From NCBI RefSeq assembly GCF_028598805.1, contig NZ_JAQRFI010000006.1, positions 1 through 64,000 of the forward strand: a stretch of DNA of 64,000 nt, in the 5' to 3' direction. Origin of the DNA: Xenorhabdus yunnanensis (lineage in GTDB: Bacteria; Pseudomonadota; Gammaproteobacteria; Enterobacterales; Enterobacteriaceae). The notes beneath the pieces were generated by a model. It saw nothing but the letters and a program-made list of their open reading frames with translations, was not told the DNA's origin and did not search any database. Each line of letters begins with the position of its first letter. Positions within the stretch are counted from its first letter, which is position 1. Shown piece after piece: positions 18,163 through 30,182 of the stretch. The translations under genes were made by a program, and so were the position numbers.

Positions 18163-19722
18163 TTAACGCCCAGTATGAAGTTTTAAGTACTCTTCAAAAC
18201 TCATTTTATCTTGCTGCTCAAGGTCATGTTGGCGTGCTACAGAAGTCTCACGTTCAACCGAAAAATTTTCATCATTCAAAATTGAATAATTTTCTTCAAT
18301 CAATTCGTTGTGATACTGGTTTGCTAGTTCTAATCCAAAACCCGCTATCCCCTGAGATTTCATCTTATCTAAGACACGCGCGGAAAACGTTAGTGATGGA
18401 TCTTCAAACATGTTCACCAATTCTTTACAGACTGATTGATATTGAGTTCCTGAACAGGTGTCCAAGACTTCTGCTACTCGCTCTAAATCCCTGAATAATT
18501 CCTGTCCCACAGTCTTAAGCGGCTGTTGTTCAATCTCATAACCAAGACCAATAGATAATCCAGGCTTGCGTCCTTCTAAAATAACTTTATTCCAGTTTCC
18601 ACGGCAACATTCAAGCTCCTCACTTCCCATTTCAGGGGCTTCAGCCAGAACACACCATATCAAGAATAAGTCAAGAAAACGAATTTGAGTTTCATCAACC
18701 CCAATGGGAGAAAAAGGGTTAATATCCAAAGAACGCACCTCAATATACTCTATGCCCCCTCTCAACAAGGCATCTGAAGGCGATTCCCCTTCTTTCGTGA
18801 CTCGTTTTGGACGTATCGGTGCATACAACTCATTTTCAATTTGAAGGACATTAGTGTTGAGCTGTAGGTATTTATCTTCTTTTTTAATACTTATTGCGGC
18901 AAAATCTTCCGATGGTTTGTGAATGGCTTTTTTAAGTCCTTCTACATATGTATGGAGATGATTAAAAGTAATATTCAGATCACTTTGCGATTTATTGGTA
19001 TATCCTAAATCACTCATCCTCAAAGAAGTCGCGTAAGGCAGATAACAAGTCCCTTTTTCTGTTTCCTCAAAAGACAGTGTTGAATTTCGTCCGCATAAGA
19101 ACGAAGGACAAATTGCAGGTGATGCACCAAATAAATAAGGAATTACCCATCCAAAGCGGTAATAATTGCGAATCAAACGGAAATAGCCATCTGAAATCTG
19201 TTCTTTTCCCGTTTCGGTGTCTTTAATACCTAACCATGCCTGCCAGAAACTCATTGGTAGAGAAAAGTTATAATGCACCCCAGAGATTGTTTGCATCAAC
19301 GCGCCATAACGGTTCTTTAATCCTTCACGATACAGGGTCTTAAAGCGGCCCACGTTGGACGTACCATATTGAGCAAGAGTGATATTCTCTTCTTCATCAA
19401 TAAAACAAGGCATGCTTAAAGGCCACATTTTTTCATTATCCAGATGCCGAGCTGTATAAGTATGCAAATCTTTAAGGAAAGAAATGGTTCTATCTATGTT
19501 GCTATCAACAGGGGTAATAAACTCCAATAGAGATTCAGCAAAATCAGTTGTAATCCATTTATGCGTTAAAGAAGCACCAAGTGATTTTGGATGCTCTGTC
19601 TTAGCTAAATGACCGTCTGGAGTAACACGCAATGTTTCACGTTCAATGCCACGGCAAATACCATTTAATACGGTAGGGTTTGCCTCTAACCATGACAATG
19701 CTTTTGATACGTCCGGGATCAA
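18163..19722 (-). CDS. gshA: glutamate-cysteine ligase
   Basis: First and rate-limiting step of glutathione synthesis: ATP-dependent joining of glutamate gamma-carboxyl to cysteine. 519 aa, the usual length of the gammaproteobacterial class 1 enzyme (E. coli 518). Family blocks: [13 protein letters not shown] near residue 22, [27 protein letters not shown], and [19 protein letters not shown] near residue 330. Minus strand; micA and luxS follow. No terminator of its own is evident on the minus strand before micA. Confidence 0.97.
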   Translation of the reverse strand: MIPDVSKALSWLEANPTVLNGICRGIERETLRVTPDGHLAKTEHPKSLGASLTHKWITTDFAESLLEFITPVDSNIDRTISFLKDLHTYTARHLDNEKMWPLSMPCFIDEEENITLAQYGTSNVGRFKTLYREGLKNRYGALMQTISGVHYNFSLPMSFWQAWLGIKDTETGKEQISDGYFRLIRNYYRFGWVIPYLFGASPAICPSFLCGRNSTLSFEETEKGTCYLPYATSLRMSDLGYTNKSQSDLNITFNHLHTYVEGLKKAIHKPSEDFAAISIKKEDKYLQLNTNVLQIENELYAPIRPKRVTKEGESPSDALLRGGIEYIEVRSLDINPFSPIGVDETQIRFLDLFLIWCVLAEAPEMGSEELECCRGNWNKVILEGRKPGLSIGLGYEIEQQPLKTVGQELFRDLERVAEVLDTCSGTQYQSVCKELVNMFEDPSLTFSARVLDKMKSQGIAGFGLELANQYHNELIEENYSILNDENFSVERETSVARQHDLEQQDKMSFEEYLKLHTGR

Positions 19723-19880
19723 TTTGTCCTCCCGTGGAGTTTAAAAAGATTATTACTAAAAGTTTACTTTATATGAAAGAAGCCAAGTTGTCGCTGATTA
19801 CATAGAGGTAGCAACACACTACCGATTAAATTGCAAACAAAAATAATAAAGCAAATATTATGTTTAAGCGGGAATAAAAA

Positions 19881-19913
19881 AGAAAAACCCCTGCCTTAAT
19901 AAGGCAGGGGTTT
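19881..19913 (-). terminator. terminator of the tRNA-Ser/Arg operon
   Basis: A near-perfect stem, AAACCCCTGCCTTA (19885-19898) / TAAGGCAGGGGTTT (19900-19913), is followed on the minus strand by TTTTTCTTTTTT. Confidence 0.9.
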
Positions 19914-19917
19914 AAGA

Positions 19918-19994
19918 TGGTGCATCCAGGAGGATTCGAACCTCCGACCGCTCGGTTCGTAGCCGAGTACTCTATCCAGCTGAGCTATGGATGC
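19918..19994 (-). tRNA. tRNA-Arg(ACG), copy 3 of the operon
   Basis: A 77-nt cloverleaf read on the minus strand, with acceptor GCATCCA, anticodon loop CTACGAA (anticodon ACG, edited to ICG by TadA in bacteria), T arm GTTCGAATC and encoded CCA. Identical in its tRNA part to the two other copies just upstream. E. coli has the same tRNA genes (argV/Y/Z/Q) at this locus. Confidence 0.97.
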
Positions 19995-20224
19995 GTTGTC
20001 GATTTTCTATTTCTGGTTATCGTCTGATTTCCAGAATTTAAACATTATGACGTAATCACAGTGTTGAATATGGTGCATCCAGGAGGATTCGAACCTCCGA
20101 CCGCTCGGTTCGTAGCCGAGTACTCTATCCAGCTGAGCTATGGATGCGTTGTCGATTTTTTTATTTCTGGCTATCGACCGATTTCCAGAGTTCAAACATT
20201 ATGACGTAATCACAGTGTTGAATA
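19995..20224 (-). repeat. tandem duplication of a tRNA-Arg gene plus spacer
   Basis: The tRNA-Arg gene and its spacer repeat with a period of 153-154 bp. The two spacers (19995-20070 and 20148-20224) are near-identical, sharing CATTATGACGTAATCACAGT and differing by a few substitutions and an indel. This indicates recent tandem duplication or ongoing gene conversion within the cluster. Confidence 0.85.
20071..20147 (-). tRNA. tRNA-Arg(ACG), copy 2 of the operon
   Basis: 77 nt on the minus strand, same sequence as the copy at 19918-19994, with CCA encoded and anticodon ACG. Cotranscribed with its neighbours; the flanking spacers are repeated. Confidence 0.97.
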
Positions 20225-20301
20225 TGGTGCATCCAGGAGGATTCGAACCTCCGACCGCTCGGTTCGTAGCCGAGTACTCTATCCAGCTGAGCTATGGATG
20301 C
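20225..20301 (-). tRNA. tRNA-Arg(ACG), copy 1 of the operon
   Basis: 77 nt on the minus strand, same sequence as the two downstream copies, with CCA encoded. Only 10 bp separate it from tRNA-Ser, as expected for a processed polycistronic tRNA precursor. Confidence 0.97.
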
Positions 20302-20311
20302 ATTATTTAAA

Positions 20312-20404
20312 TGGCGGTGAGGGAGGGATTCGAACCCTCGATGCAGCTCTTAACCACATACTCCCTTAGCAGGGGAGCGCCTTCAGCCTCTCGGCCACCT
20401 CACC
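20312..20404 (-). tRNA. serV: tRNA-Ser(GCT)
   Basis: A 93-nt class II tRNA on the minus strand, with acceptor GGTGAGG, anticodon loop CTGCTAA (anticodon GCT, reads AGC/AGU), a long variable arm and encoded CCA. It leads the operon as serV does in E. coli between csrA and the arg tRNAs. Confidence 0.96.
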
Positions 20405-20546
20405 TTTTTCTTTAAGGTCGTAAACTATATATTCACGCTTTAAAACTTGCAGCTTAGAAGTTTTTACTTCTTAGCTTTCAGAACCTTTACCTCTGAAACT
20501 TACTCAGAAGCTTTTCTTCAAGCTCTTCGTCGCTGCGATGGCGCAC

Positions 20547-20574
20547 ATATTACTTTCCCTGTCTGATAAGTCAA
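20547..20574 (-). promoter_or_regulatory. promoter of the tRNA-Ser/Arg operon
   Basis: Minus strand: TTGACT (20569-20574), a 16-bp spacer and TAATAT (20547-20552), followed by the GC-rich discriminator GTGCGCC typical of stringently controlled stable-RNA promoters. The 475-bp gap to csrA (20405-20880) otherwise shows no gene. Confidence 0.7.
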
Positions 20575-20895
20575 ACAATTTTTCGAAACTTTTTTTCTTT
20601 TGCGCACTTAACACGCAAAATGTTTGGTTTAGCATCTAAAGGGCTGTTTTATCAACAGTGAAATCATCTAAAAACCATAAAGTTTACGAAAATGATTATT
20701 CAACATAATGGCCTCATGAACGATGCCTTTTCAACAGATAGAAAATAAAAAGACGTGAGAGAATAGAATCAAGGTATCAAAAAGAGATAAACGCAATAGA
20801 TTTACAGAACAGGGAAGTAAAAAAGAAAGAGAAAACAGAAAGAAAAAAGCAGAGTAGCGCCCAAGTATTAAAAAAGCATGGACGCCATTCTTGAA

Positions 20896-21081
20896 TTAAA
20901 AAGTTGTAGGCTGAGATTTCTCTGCCTGAATCCGTTGATAAATTTCTTCACGGTGAACAGAAACTTCCTTGGGCGCATTTACACCAATGCGAACTTGGTT
21001 GCCTTTAACTCCCAGTACTGTGACTGTTACCTCATCGCCTATCATGAGTGTTTCACCAACTCGACGAGTCAGAATAAGCAT
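20896..21081 (-). CDS. csrA: carbon storage regulator CsrA (RsmA)
   Basis: Homodimeric RNA-binding protein that recognises GGA motifs near ribosome sites and controls carbon storage, motility, biofilm and virulence programmes post-transcriptionally. 61 aa, identical in length to E. coli Csr[21 protein letters not shown] and [16 protein letters not shown]-type sequence are conserved, including Arg44-type RNA contacts (VHREE). Located between alaS and the tRNA-Ser gene as in E. coli. Confidence 0.98.
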   Translation of the reverse strand: MLILTRRVGETLMIGDEVTVTVLGVKGNQVRIGVNAPKEVSVHREEIYQRIQAEKSQPTTF

Positions 21082-21264
21082 TCTTTGCTCCTTGAAAATT
21101 TAAAAGAGTCGGGTCTCTAGGTTTCCCCGCTATTATCCATCAAACACCGTGAAAACGTAAAGCAATGATATCTACTTAAAGTATAAGTAGTTTTGAACAC
21201 ATTCCTATATCTATAGGATAGCTAAAATATAAGTATGTGCCCAACATTTCAACAATTTCACAAC

Positions 21265-21303
21265 AAAAAACATTCGGCACCATAAAAAAGCTTTCATGGT
21301 GCC
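21265..21303 (-). terminator. alaS terminator
   Basis: The minus-strand stem GGCACCAT / ATGGTGCC (21276-21283 with 21296-21303) is followed by GAATG and TTTTTT. It lies about 20 bp after the alaS stop. Confidence 0.75.
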
Positions 21304-21324
21304 GCAGCTTCACGGCAATACCAA

Positions 21325-23952
21325 CTATAACCGCAATGTTACCCACTCTTCTACACTAGCTAATGCGGAAGGAAGAGCTGCTACATCAGTCCCGCCAGCC
21401 TGAGCCAGATCAGGGCGCCCTCCTCCTTTACCTCCAACTTGTTGGGCAACAAAAGAGATTAAATCTCCTGCTTTTATTCTAGCAGTCAAATCCTTCGTTA
21501 TACCAACAATTAGGCTGACTTTATCACCAGTCACTGTAGAAAGCACAATAATTGCTGATCCCAATTGATTTTTTAGATCATCAACCATCGTTCTGAGCAC
21601 TTTCGGCTCTATATCACCTAACTGTGTTACCAGTAGACGAACACCTTGGATTTCCTTGGTTTGACTCGCCAAAGAGGAGCTTTCCTGAGCTGCTTGCTGA
21701 GATTTCAACTGTTGCAACTCTTTTTCCAATTGCTTCGTTCTGTCCAATGTCGTTTTCACTTTCTCATTCAGGCTACTGATATCACCTTTCACCAGATGAG
21801 CAATGTCTTGCAGTAAATCAGCCTGCTGATAGATAGAGTTTAACGCTGTTTGCCCCGTAATGGCTTCAATACGACGAATTCCTGCTGCTGTACCTGATTC
21901 ACTGGATATACGGAACAGCCCAATATCACCTGTACGACTCGCATGAGTACCACCGCATAGTTCGGTAGAAAAGCCTCCCATGCTGAGTACACGCACCTTT
22001 TCGTCATACTTCTCGCCAAACAGTGCCATGGCACCATTGGCTTTTGCTGCTTCCAGCTCCATCAATTCTGTAACAATTGGTGAATTTTTGCGAATCTCTT
22101 CATTCACCAAGTTTTCGACTTGACGGATCTGTTCTGGCTTCATGGCTTCAAAGTGAGAGAAGTCAAAGCGCAGGTACTTATCATTTACCAAAGAACCTTT
22201 CTGGGCAACGTGTTCTCCCAAAATTTGACGTAATGCCGAATGTAACAGATGAGTCGCCGAGTGATTCAAACGGATCGCATCTCTACGTACCACATCAATT
22301 TCAGCATTAATTGTATAATTAACGCTCAAGTTACCGCTTGTCAATTTGCCAATGTGTCCAATTGCCTGAGCATATTTTTGTGTATCGAGGACTTCAAATA
22401 CACCATTGTCATTCAACAATTTTCCAGTATCACCAACCTGTCCACCAGATTCAGCATAAAAAGCGGTTTTATCAAGGATAACAATCGCTTCTTCACCAGC
22501 ATGAATTTGCTCAACAGCTTGACCATTGCGGAAAATAGCGATAACTGCAGCTTGCTGTGAATTATGTTCATAGCCACAGAAATCACTGCGCCCATCAACT
22601 TTAATCAATTCATTGTAATCTGTGCCAAAGCCACTGGATTCACGAGCGCGGCGACGCTGGTTTTCCATCGCTGCATCAAAACCTGCTTCATCAACTTTGA
22701 TATTACGTTCGCGACAAACATCCGCAGTTAAGTCAATAGGGAAGCCATAAGTATCATACAAACGGAAAGCGGTTTCACCATCAAGAATAGCACCCGATAA
22801 TTTGGCCAATTCTTCATCCAGAAGTTGCAAGCCACGTTCCAAAGTACGAGCAAACTGTTCTTCTTCTGTTTTCAATACCTGCTCAACCAAGGCTTGCTGC
22901 TGTTTCAGCTCTTCACCAGCCGCGCCCATGATTTTGATCAGTGGAGCAACCAATTTATAGAAGAAGACATCTTTCGCTCCCAGCATATTACCATGGCGAA
23001 CAGCACGGCGAATGATACGACGAAGTACGTATCCACGGTTTTCATTGGATGGAATAACACCATCACAAATCAAGAATGCACATGCACGGATATGATCCGC
23101 AATAACACGCAAAGATTTATTGTTAAGATCCGTTGCTCCTGTTACTTCTGCAACTGAAGCAATCAGATTTTGGAATAAGTCAATTTCATAGTTTGAGTTA
23201 ACGTGTTGCAAAACTGCGGTGATACGTTCCAAACCCATGCCAGTATCAACAGAGGGTTTTGGCAATGGTTCCATCGTGCCATCAGCATGGCGATTGAATT
23301 GCATGAAAACGGTGTTCCAAATTTCAATATATCGATCACCATCTTCTTCTGGGCTGCCTGGAGGACCTCCCCAAATATGCTCACCGTGGTCGTAAAAAAT
23401 TTCCGTACAAGGACCACATGGCCCAGTATCTCCCATTTGCCAGAAATTATCTGACGCATATGGAGCACCTTTGTTATCGCCTATACGAATAATTTTTTCT
23501 GCCGGAACGCCAACTTCTTTATGCCAAATGTCATAAGCTTCATCGTCGGTCTCATAGACAGTAACCCACAGTTTTTCTTTTGGCAGATTAAACCACTCTT
23601 CGCTGGTCAGCAACTCCCATGCGTATTTAATTGCATCTTGTTTAAAATAATCGCCGAAACTGAAGTTACCCAGCATTTCAAAGAAAGTGTGGTGACGGGC
23701 CGTATAGCCCACATTTTCTAAATCGTTATGCTTACCGCCAGCACGAACACAGCGCTGAGCCGTTGTTGCTCTAGAATAAGGTCTATTATCCAATCCAAGA
23801 AAGACATCTTTGAACTGGTTCATCCCTGCATTGGTGAACAACAATGTTGGATCATTGGTTGGCACCAACGAACTACTTGGTACTATCTGGTGCCCTTTAG
23901 TATGAAAAAAGTCAAGAAACGCTTGACGGATCTCAGCGGTGCTTTTGCTCAT
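21325..23952 (-). CDS. alaS: alanyl-tRNA synthetase
   Basis: Charges tRNA-Ala. 875 aa, a full-length class II synthetase. The catalytic domain (about 1-440) has the motif 1 region [14 protein letters not shown] and motif 2 [16 protein letters not shown]. The editing domain (about 550-710) has the zinc ligands HSATHLLH and CGGTH. A C-Ala domain with coiled coil (about 730-875; [15 protein letters not shown]) follows. Upstream is recA; recX, usually between them, is missing. Confidence 0.98.
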   Translation of the reverse strand: MSKSTAEIRQAFLDFFHTKGHQIVPSSSLVPTNDPTLLFTNAGMNQFKDVFLGLDNRPYSRATTAQRCVRAGGKHNDLENVGYTARHHTFFEMLGNFSFGDYFKQDAIKYAWELLTSEEWFNLPKEKLWVTVYETDDEAYDIWHKEVGVPAEKIIRIGDNKGAPYASDNFWQMGDTGPCGPCTEIFYDHGEHIWGGPPGSPEEDGDRYIEIWNTVFMQFNRHADGTMEPLPKPSVDTGMGLERITAVLQHVNSNYEIDLFQNLIASVAEVTGATDLNNKSLRVIADHIRACAFLICDGVIPSNENRGYVLRRIIRRAVRHGNMLGAKDVFFYKLVAPLIKIMGAAGEELKQQQALVEQVLKTEEEQFARTLERGLQLLDEELAKLSGAILDGETAFRLYDTYGFPIDLTADVCRERNIKVDEAGFDAAMENQRRRARESSGFGTDYNELIKVDGRSDFCGYEHNSQQAAVIAIFRNGQAVEQIHAGEEAIVILDKTAFYAESGGQVGDTGKLLNDNGVFEVLDTQKYAQAIGHIGKLTSGNLSVNYTINAEIDVVRRDAIRLNHSATHLLHSALRQILGEHVAQKGSLVNDKYLRFDFSHFEAMKPEQIRQVENLVNEEIRKNSPIVTELMELEAAKANGAMALFGEKYDEKVRVLSMGGFSTELCGGTHASRTGDIGLFRISSESGTAAGIRRIEAITGQTALNSIYQQADLLQDIAHLVKGDISSLNEKVKTTLDRTKQLEKELQQLKSQQAAQESSSLASQTKEIQGVRLLVTQLGDIEPKVLRTMVDDLKNQLGSAIIVLSTVTGDKVSLIVGITKDLTARIKAGDLISFVAQQVGGKGGGRPDLAQAGGTDVAALPSALASVEEWVTLRL

Positions 23953-24286
23953 AATTGTCCCGAAATCAAGCTGAAAATACAGATTTATGAATGGTTGAGG
24001 TGGTATATTGCATCACCATTTCAACTCACGAATAAATTAAAATAGGGTTAAGATAGAGTGTCTTCCATAAGAAGTAAAATCCCATATAAATCCATTCGCT
24101 TTTCAGCATTGTAATTCGTCTGGGGATTTTCTGAAAGTCTGTTCATTACACCTGTTTCGATACGCTTATTTCAAGGATGTTTATTTCTCTCATAAAAACA
24201 AAAAACCACACCCGATATGAATGTGGTCTTTAAAAGCCTATTTGGCTCTGTATTGCAACTAAATATGGAAATTGAATGAAAAGTAA
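23953..24286. other. recA-alaS gap lacking recX
   Basis: 334 bp without a coding sequence that resembles RecX, which would need about 450-500 bp. Contains the recA terminator near its right end and presumably the alaS promoter. Confidence 0.7.
24200..24228 (-). terminator. recA terminator
   Basis: The minus-strand stem ACCACA / TGTGGT (24205-24210 with 24222-24227) is followed by TTTTTTG. It lies 60 bp after the recA stop. Confidence 0.7.
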
Positions 24287-25464
<1,178 letters not shown>

Positions 25465-25465
25465 G

Positions 25466-25969
25466 CTAATTTTTTATGATTTCTTCCAACAAGGTTTTTA
25501 AAGAAAAAATGACGGCTTGTAGACGCACGATATCGCGATCACCTGAAAAATGCTGGCGATATGTCACCGTCTGTATGTCTTCATCAACATGAAAGGCAAA
25601 TCCAAACCAAACTGTACCAGTTGGTTTTTCTTCACTTCCACCATCCGGCCCAGCAATGCCACTGACAGCAACAGACACATCAGCTTTAGCGGCTATTAAT
25701 GCCCCTGCGGCCATTTCTTTTACAACCTGTTCACTTACCGCACCGAATCGTGCCAATGATTCTGGTGAAACACCCAGCATTTCATGTTTAGCATCATTAC
25801 TGTAAGTCACGAAACTACGATTAAAATAGGCCGAACTTCCCGCAATATCTGTGATCACTTTAGCTATCCAGCCTCCTGTACATGATTCTGCACAAGTCAC
25901 GGATAATTTTCTCTGTTTTAATCTCTTTCCGAGTTCAATACTAAGCTGATTCAGGATTTTTTCATCCAT
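25466..25969 (-). CDS. pncC: nicotinamide-nucleotide amidohydrolase PncC
   Basis: Deamidates NMN to NaMN, recycling the NMN released by DNA ligase. 167 aa: a stand-alone CinA C-terminal domain with TCAESCTGG (catalytic Ser region), SSAYFNRSFVTYSN, and AVSGIAGPDGG with the GTVWFGF strand. Directly upstream of recA as in E. coli (ygaD); its stop codon lies within 2 bp of the recA -35, so recA has its own promoter in the intergenic space. Confidence 0.94.
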   Translation of the reverse strand: MDEKILNQLSIELGKRLKQRKLSVTCAESCTGGWIAKVITDIAGSSAYFNRSFVTYSNDAKHEMLGVSPESLARFGAVSEQVVKEMAAGALIAAKADVSVAVSGIAGPDGGSEEKPTGTVWFGFAFHVDEDIQTVTYRQHFSGDRDIVRLQAVIFSLKTLLEEIIKN

Positions 25970-25994
25970 AACAGGCCTTCAATTCTATAAGAAA

Positions 25995-27191
25995 TTAATT
26001 TTTCCGAAGCAGATCCCAAATCCATAGCCCCCCAATTGCCAAAGAAAGCAAAATACCAAAACTAATGCCGACAGCAACAACCGGCGCTTCCAACATCACG
26101 GAAATTGAATACAGCCCCAGCATTACCAGCATGGCACTGTTTTCGCCAAGATTTTGCACAGCAACGGCTTTACCTGCTCCCATCGCATGCTTTCCATGCT
26201 CTTGCAGCAATGCATTTAATGGAACGACAAAAAGCCCACCAAACACCCCGAGGACAATCAGAATTAAGTAGGAAAATACTATTGATTGCTGAGTAGCAAA
26301 AAGAATGACCATGAATCCAATTAAGATCCCCGCTGGCATACAGCGACGAACAGTTTTCAATGTAATAAACCGCGCAGCCAAACCTGCTCCCACAATGATA
26401 CCAATAGCAACTACAGCATTCATCAATGTTGGGGTCGTATTGCTATCAATCCCCAGAACAACAGGAACCCATGCAACCAACAGGAAGCGCAGCGTGATAC
26501 CGGCTCCCCAAAATAAACTCGTGCCCACCAGTGAAAATCGTGTTTCCTGATTACGCCAGAGTGAAACACAAACCGCTATGAAATCCACCAGCATTTTTTT
26601 GGGATTCCAACCCCTACCTTCACGAGCTGCCGCCAGACGAGGTATATAGAAATTGGACACGACTGCGGCACTATACAACAAGGCACAAAGCCCCAATGCC
26701 GATACCAAACTCACATCAGAAAGGAAACCACCAGCGACTGAACCAATCAGGATAGCTGCAATGGTCGAAGCTTCCATCATGCCATTGGCTTTTACCAACC
26801 GCCCACCATCAGTCAATTCTCCCAAGATCCCATATTTAGCGGGAGAATAGGCAGCAGCCCCAATTCCCACTAAGGTATATCCTAGGAAAGGATTCATATC
26901 GATACAAATGCTGATGGCTCCAAGCAATTTGACACCATTAGAAAAGAGCATGACACGCCCTTTTGAAAAACGATCAGCGATTTGCCCCACAAAAGGGGCA
27001 AGTGCAATATAAGTCAGGACAAAAACAATTTGCAGGACTGGCCAGCTCCATTCGGGATAAGACTCCGCCTTCAATTGAGCTAAAATGGTAAAGAACAGCG
27101 CATTGTCAGCAAAAGCAGAGAGAAATTGCGACACCAATACTGCTTTCATTCCTCGATTTAACAGCGGTTGTGTCTCCATAGTGCCATTCAT
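25995..27191 (-). CDS. lplT: lysophospholipid transporter LplT
   Basis: MFS flippase that brings lysophosphatidylethanolamine and related lysophospholipids across the inner membrane for re-acylation. 398 aa with about 12 hydrophobic segments. Conserved sequence: [65 protein letters not shown] and [13 protein letters not shown]. Starts 4 bp after the aas stop, so aas-lplT is an operon acting in one pathway, as in E. coli (there adjacent to galR). A start four codons further in (MET) is possible. Confidence 0.95.
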   Translation of the reverse strand: MNGTMETQPLLNRGMKAVLVSQFLSAFADNALFFTILAQLKAESYPEWSWPVLQIVFVLTYIALAPFVGQIADRFSKGRVMLFSNGVKLLGAISICIDMNPFLGYTLVGIGAAAYSPAKYGILGELTDGGRLVKANGMMEASTIAAILIGSVAGGFLSDVSLVSALGLCALLYSAAVVSNFYIPRLAAAREGRGWNPKKMLVDFIAVCVSLWRNQETRFSLVGTSLFWGAGITLRFLLVAWVPVVLGIDSNTTPTLMNAVVAIGIIVGAGLAARFITLKTVRRCMPAGILIGFMVILFATQQSIVFSYLILIVLGVFGGLFVVPLNALLQEHGKHAMGAGKAVAVQNLGENSAMLVMLGLYSISVMLEAPVVAVGISFGILLSLAIGGLWIWDLLRKN

Positions 27192-27195
27192 TTCC

Positions 27196-29349
27196 CTACT
27201 CCTGTTCAGCCATTTTTCTCAATGCGACAAAATCCGGTTTGCCACTGCCAAGCAAAGGAAGTTGCTTCACATAACGAATATTTCGTGGAACCGACAACTC
27301 AGGCATTCCCATTTCGCGAGCCACTCCCAGCATTGCATTTCTATTTAGATTTGCATCTGTTGTGAATAATACCAGCGCTTCACCTTTGCTTTGATCACTC
27401 TTGGCTGTAGCCGCATGCAGCGCATCATTAGAAACGCGAAAAGCTATTTGTTCCACCGCTTCGAGAGAAACCATTTCTCCCGCAAGTTTGGCAAATCGTT
27501 TCACACGCCCTTTGATCGTACAGAAGCCCTCTTCATCAATAGAAACAATATCTCCGGTATCGTACCAGCCAATTTGATTGTTTCCTTCTGCGTCTTCCGC
27601 AGATGGCGGCTCCAGACGATTAGCTGCTTCAACCCGCAGATAGCCCTTCATGATATTCGGTCCACGTAGCTGTAAGCGGCCGCCTTCTTCAATACCCTGT
27701 ACTGGCAGAAAACGAGCTTCCATACCCGGTAAGATCCGCCCAACTGTTCCTGTTTTTGCCGCCATCGGCACATTGATTGCTACTACAGGAGCACATTCCG
27801 TCACCCCGTAACCTTCTAGAATACGGATACCAAATTTATCCTGCCAAACACGTTTTGTGTTTTCTGACAATTTTTCTGCTCCGGCAACCACATAGCGCAG
27901 ACGGGAAAAATCATAAGGATGAGCAAAACGAGCATAATTGCCCAAGAAAGTCGAAGTTCCGAATAACACGGTACAGTTACGGTCATAGACCAATTCAGGC
28001 ACAACACGATAATGTAACGGGCTTGGATAAAGAAACACGCGGCTGCCCGTCATTAACGGAGTAAATAAACCAACTGTCAGGCCAAAGGCATGAAACAGTG
28101 GCAAAGAAGACATAAAGCGGTCCAGCGGAGTAAAATCAGCAATCGTTTTTATCTGCTCAACATTCGCCAGTAGGCTGACATGGCTGTGGACAACGCCTTT
28201 TGGTGCACCTTCTGATCCTGATGTAAACAGGATCAATGCATCATCATCCGGTTTTTGCGAGGCCAAAATAGCTTTGGAAGGGAAAATCAAATGCCACAAT
28301 ATCCAAAGTTTATCTTCCCGAGTGATCGTATCTTTTAAATCTTCGAGATAGACCCAATTAGCCTCTGTCACCTGTTCTGGCAGATGGATTAATTGTCCTT
28401 TTTCCAGAAATTGGCGGGATGTTACGATAGTTTTGATGGTTGCCGCCTGCATGGCATTCTTAATGCCGTTGCTTCCTGCCGTATAGTTAAGAAGGGCCGG
28501 TACTCGCCCTTTTAACGAAGCTCCATAGGTGGCAGCCGCCATCACAGTTGCATTCGGCAACAGCAGACCAATTCGTTCACCTTTTTGTGTAAAGCTCTCT
28601 AAAATTCTGCTGACACCCAATATTTTTTTCAATAATGAGTGATAGCTATCTTCTTTAAAGTTCACATCCTCAATGCAGGGCTTAAAGCGGCCAAAGCGTT
28701 TTTGCGCAGTAAGGTAAGCGCTAAACAATGTCTCCTTTGGACGTGTCTGCATTCTCACGTCCATCATAATGGCATGGAGGTGTTCTCCTGCTAAACGGCG
28801 GCGTGTTGTTGAATCAGGTGCATCCGGCATTGGCAGATCAACGGCAGGTAAAATCTTGATGGTGATTTTCGGGAACCAATGTAACTTCATAATTCCTTTT
28901 AACCGACCAAAAACCGTTTGTTCTGCACCATCAATTCGGATTGGGACTACTTTTGCTTCTGATTTCGCGGCAATAAAAGCGGCACCATCATAAATTTTCA
29001 TGAGGGAACCGGTCACAGTGATCCTTCCTTCAGGAAAAATCACAATCGGGCGCCCTTTATCCACTTCTTTAACCAATGTTCTGACTGCCATTGGATTGGT
29101 AGGATCTAGAGGTACGACATCCGCATAGGTCTTAATAAATTTAAGAAAGCTGCAGCTCGCAATATTAGAATAGATCGCGAATACAGGCTTTATCGGCAAG
29201 AATAGCCCAATTAACAGGCCATCCAGAAATGAAATATGATTGGGAGTAATAATACATTTAGGGTGTTTTAGCTGTTTATCATCCCCTTCAACTGTAACCC
29301 TAAAGAGAACACGAACAAGTAGCCGAATAAAATTTAAGAGCATATCCAT
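27196..29349 (-). CDS. aas: bifunctional acyl-ACP synthetase / 2-acylglycerophosphoethanolamine acyltransferase
   Basis: Repairs membrane lysophospholipids by activating a fatty acid onto ACP and transferring it to 2-acyl-GPE. 717 aa, the E. coli size. The N-terminal PlsC-like acyltransferase (about 1-190) has the HX4D motif NHISFLD and [10 protein letters not shown]. The C-terminal AMP-binding domain (about 230-717) has [27 protein letters not shown] and YDTGDIV. Partner LplT is encoded immediately downstream. Confidence 0.96.
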   Translation of the reverse strand: MDMLLNFIRLLVRVLFRVTVEGDDKQLKHPKCIITPNHISFLDGLLIGLFLPIKPVFAIYSNIASCSFLKFIKTYADVVPLDPTNPMAVRTLVKEVDKGRPIVIFPEGRITVTGSLMKIYDGAAFIAAKSEAKVVPIRIDGAEQTVFGRLKGIMKLHWFPKITIKILPAVDLPMPDAPDSTTRRRLAGEHLHAIMMDVRMQTRPKETLFSAYLTAQKRFGRFKPCIEDVNFKEDSYHSLLKKILGVSRILESFTQKGERIGLLLPNATVMAAATYGASLKGRVPALLNYTAGSNGIKNAMQAATIKTIVTSRQFLEKGQLIHLPEQVTEANWVYLEDLKDTITREDKLWILWHLIFPSKAILASQKPDDDALILFTSGSEGAPKGVVHSHVSLLANVEQIKTIADFTPLDRFMSSLPLFHAFGLTVGLFTPLMTGSRVFLYPSPLHYRVVPELVYDRNCTVLFGTSTFLGNYARFAHPYDFSRLRYVVAGAEKLSENTKRVWQDKFGIRILEGYGVTECAPVVAINVPMAAKTGTVGRILPGMEARFLPVQGIEEGGRLQLRGPNIMKGYLRVEAANRLEPPSAEDAEGNNQIGWYDTGDIVSIDEEGFCTIKGRVKRFAKLAGEMVSLEAVEQIAFRVSNDALHAATAKSDQSKGEALVLFTTDANLNRNAMLGVAREMGMPELSVPRNIRYVKQLPLLGSGKPDFVALRKMAEQE

Positions 29350-29472
29350 ATCTCAAATATAATTAAATAAAATTAAAGTGAGTCAATAGAATGATACTAT
29401 AATTTGTATAAGCAATCTGATATATAAGATTTCCCTGCTAAATAAAAAATAAACTTAAAAGTTCTTAATATA

Positions 29473-30003
29473 TCAAATTAGCTTGTTTTGCTGGTTTAAA
29501 ATATAAGATTTAACACAAGATACAATATCTTCTGTTGCAAGATTAGCATCGACAATAAAATCAGCACACTCTTGATATAATGATTCTCTTTCAACCAATA
29601 CTTCTTCAATTTCTTCTATGATGGACTTTCCTGTTAGGCTAGGACGCTGTGAATTCTCTGGATTGAGTAATAGCCGTTTACCCAAAACTTCTGCGGGTGC
29701 CTGTAAATAAATCACAATGCCATTTTGTTGCATATATTGGCGATTCTCAATCGACAATACAATTCCCCCACCTGTTGAAATGACACTTTCGCTCTGGCTA
29801 ACCGCTTGCAACGTTTGGCTTTCCAATTTTCTGAAATATTCCCAGCCATATTGTTGAACAAGCTCGGCAATCGTCATTTCACTAACAGTCTGAACACTCT
29901 CATCGGTGTCAATAAATTTATACGACAATGCTTCAGACAACAACTTACCTATTGTCGTCTTCCCTGCACCGCGTGCACCTACGATGAATAGAGTTTGTTT
30001 CAT
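29473..30003 (-). CDS. aroL: shikimate kinase II
   Basis: Phosphorylates shikimate at O3, step five of the shikimate pathway. 176 aa. P-loop GARGAGKTT (about 9-17), shikimate-binding DTD (FIDTDE), GGG (STGGGIVL) and an LID-region Arg near RPSLTGKS. The sequence follows E. coli AroL more than AroK (GGGIVLSIENRQYMQQNGIVIYL). It stands alone between aas and proA rather than in the aroKB locus. A perfect palindrome in the upstream DNA may be an operator. Confidence 0.9.
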   Translation of the reverse strand: MKQTLFIVGARGAGKTTIGKLLSEALSYKFIDTDESVQTVSEMTIAELVQQYGWEYFRKLESQTLQAVSQSESVISTGGGIVLSIENRQYMQQNGIVIYLQAPAEVLGKRLLLNPENSQRPSLTGKSIIEEIEEVLVERESLYQECADFIVDANLATEDIVSCVKSYILNQQNKLI

Positions 30004-30065
30004 TTCATTGTTTTCCCGAAGAGTTTATAAAATTAAGCCTAAATATAAAGTATAGTAACTAAATA

Positions 30066-30081
30066 TTTACACTAGTGTAAA
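30066..30081. promoter_or_regulatory. palindromic site upstream of aroL
   Basis: TTTACACTAGTGTAAA is a perfect 16-bp palindrome about 60 bp before aroL. Its arms are TyrR half-sites in inverted order and the ACTAGT core resembles TrpR half-sites; E. coli aroL is controlled by both TyrR and TrpR. Flanking sequence gives only weak TyrR boxes (TGTAAA-N6 with poor second halves). Regulator not proven. Confidence 0.45.
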
Positions 30082-30112
30082 AAGATATTTTTGATGGAAC
30101 AATTTGGTGGAA

Positions 30113-30143
30113 CAAAAAGTCACACTTACAATTAAGTGTGACT
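30113..30143 (-). terminator. proBA terminator
   Basis: An 11-bp stem, AGTCACACTTA (30118-30128) / TAAGTGTGACT (30133-30143), is followed on the minus strand by TTTTTG. About 40 bp past the proA stop. Confidence 0.85.
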
Positions 30144-30182
30144 CAATATAGTTTGACAAATTCCAATTAAAGTAAAATACGG

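Noticed and set aside
20007-20195. 62-codon minus-strand ORF across a tRNA-Arg gene
   Set aside because: It is the tRNA gene and repeated spacers read as protein.
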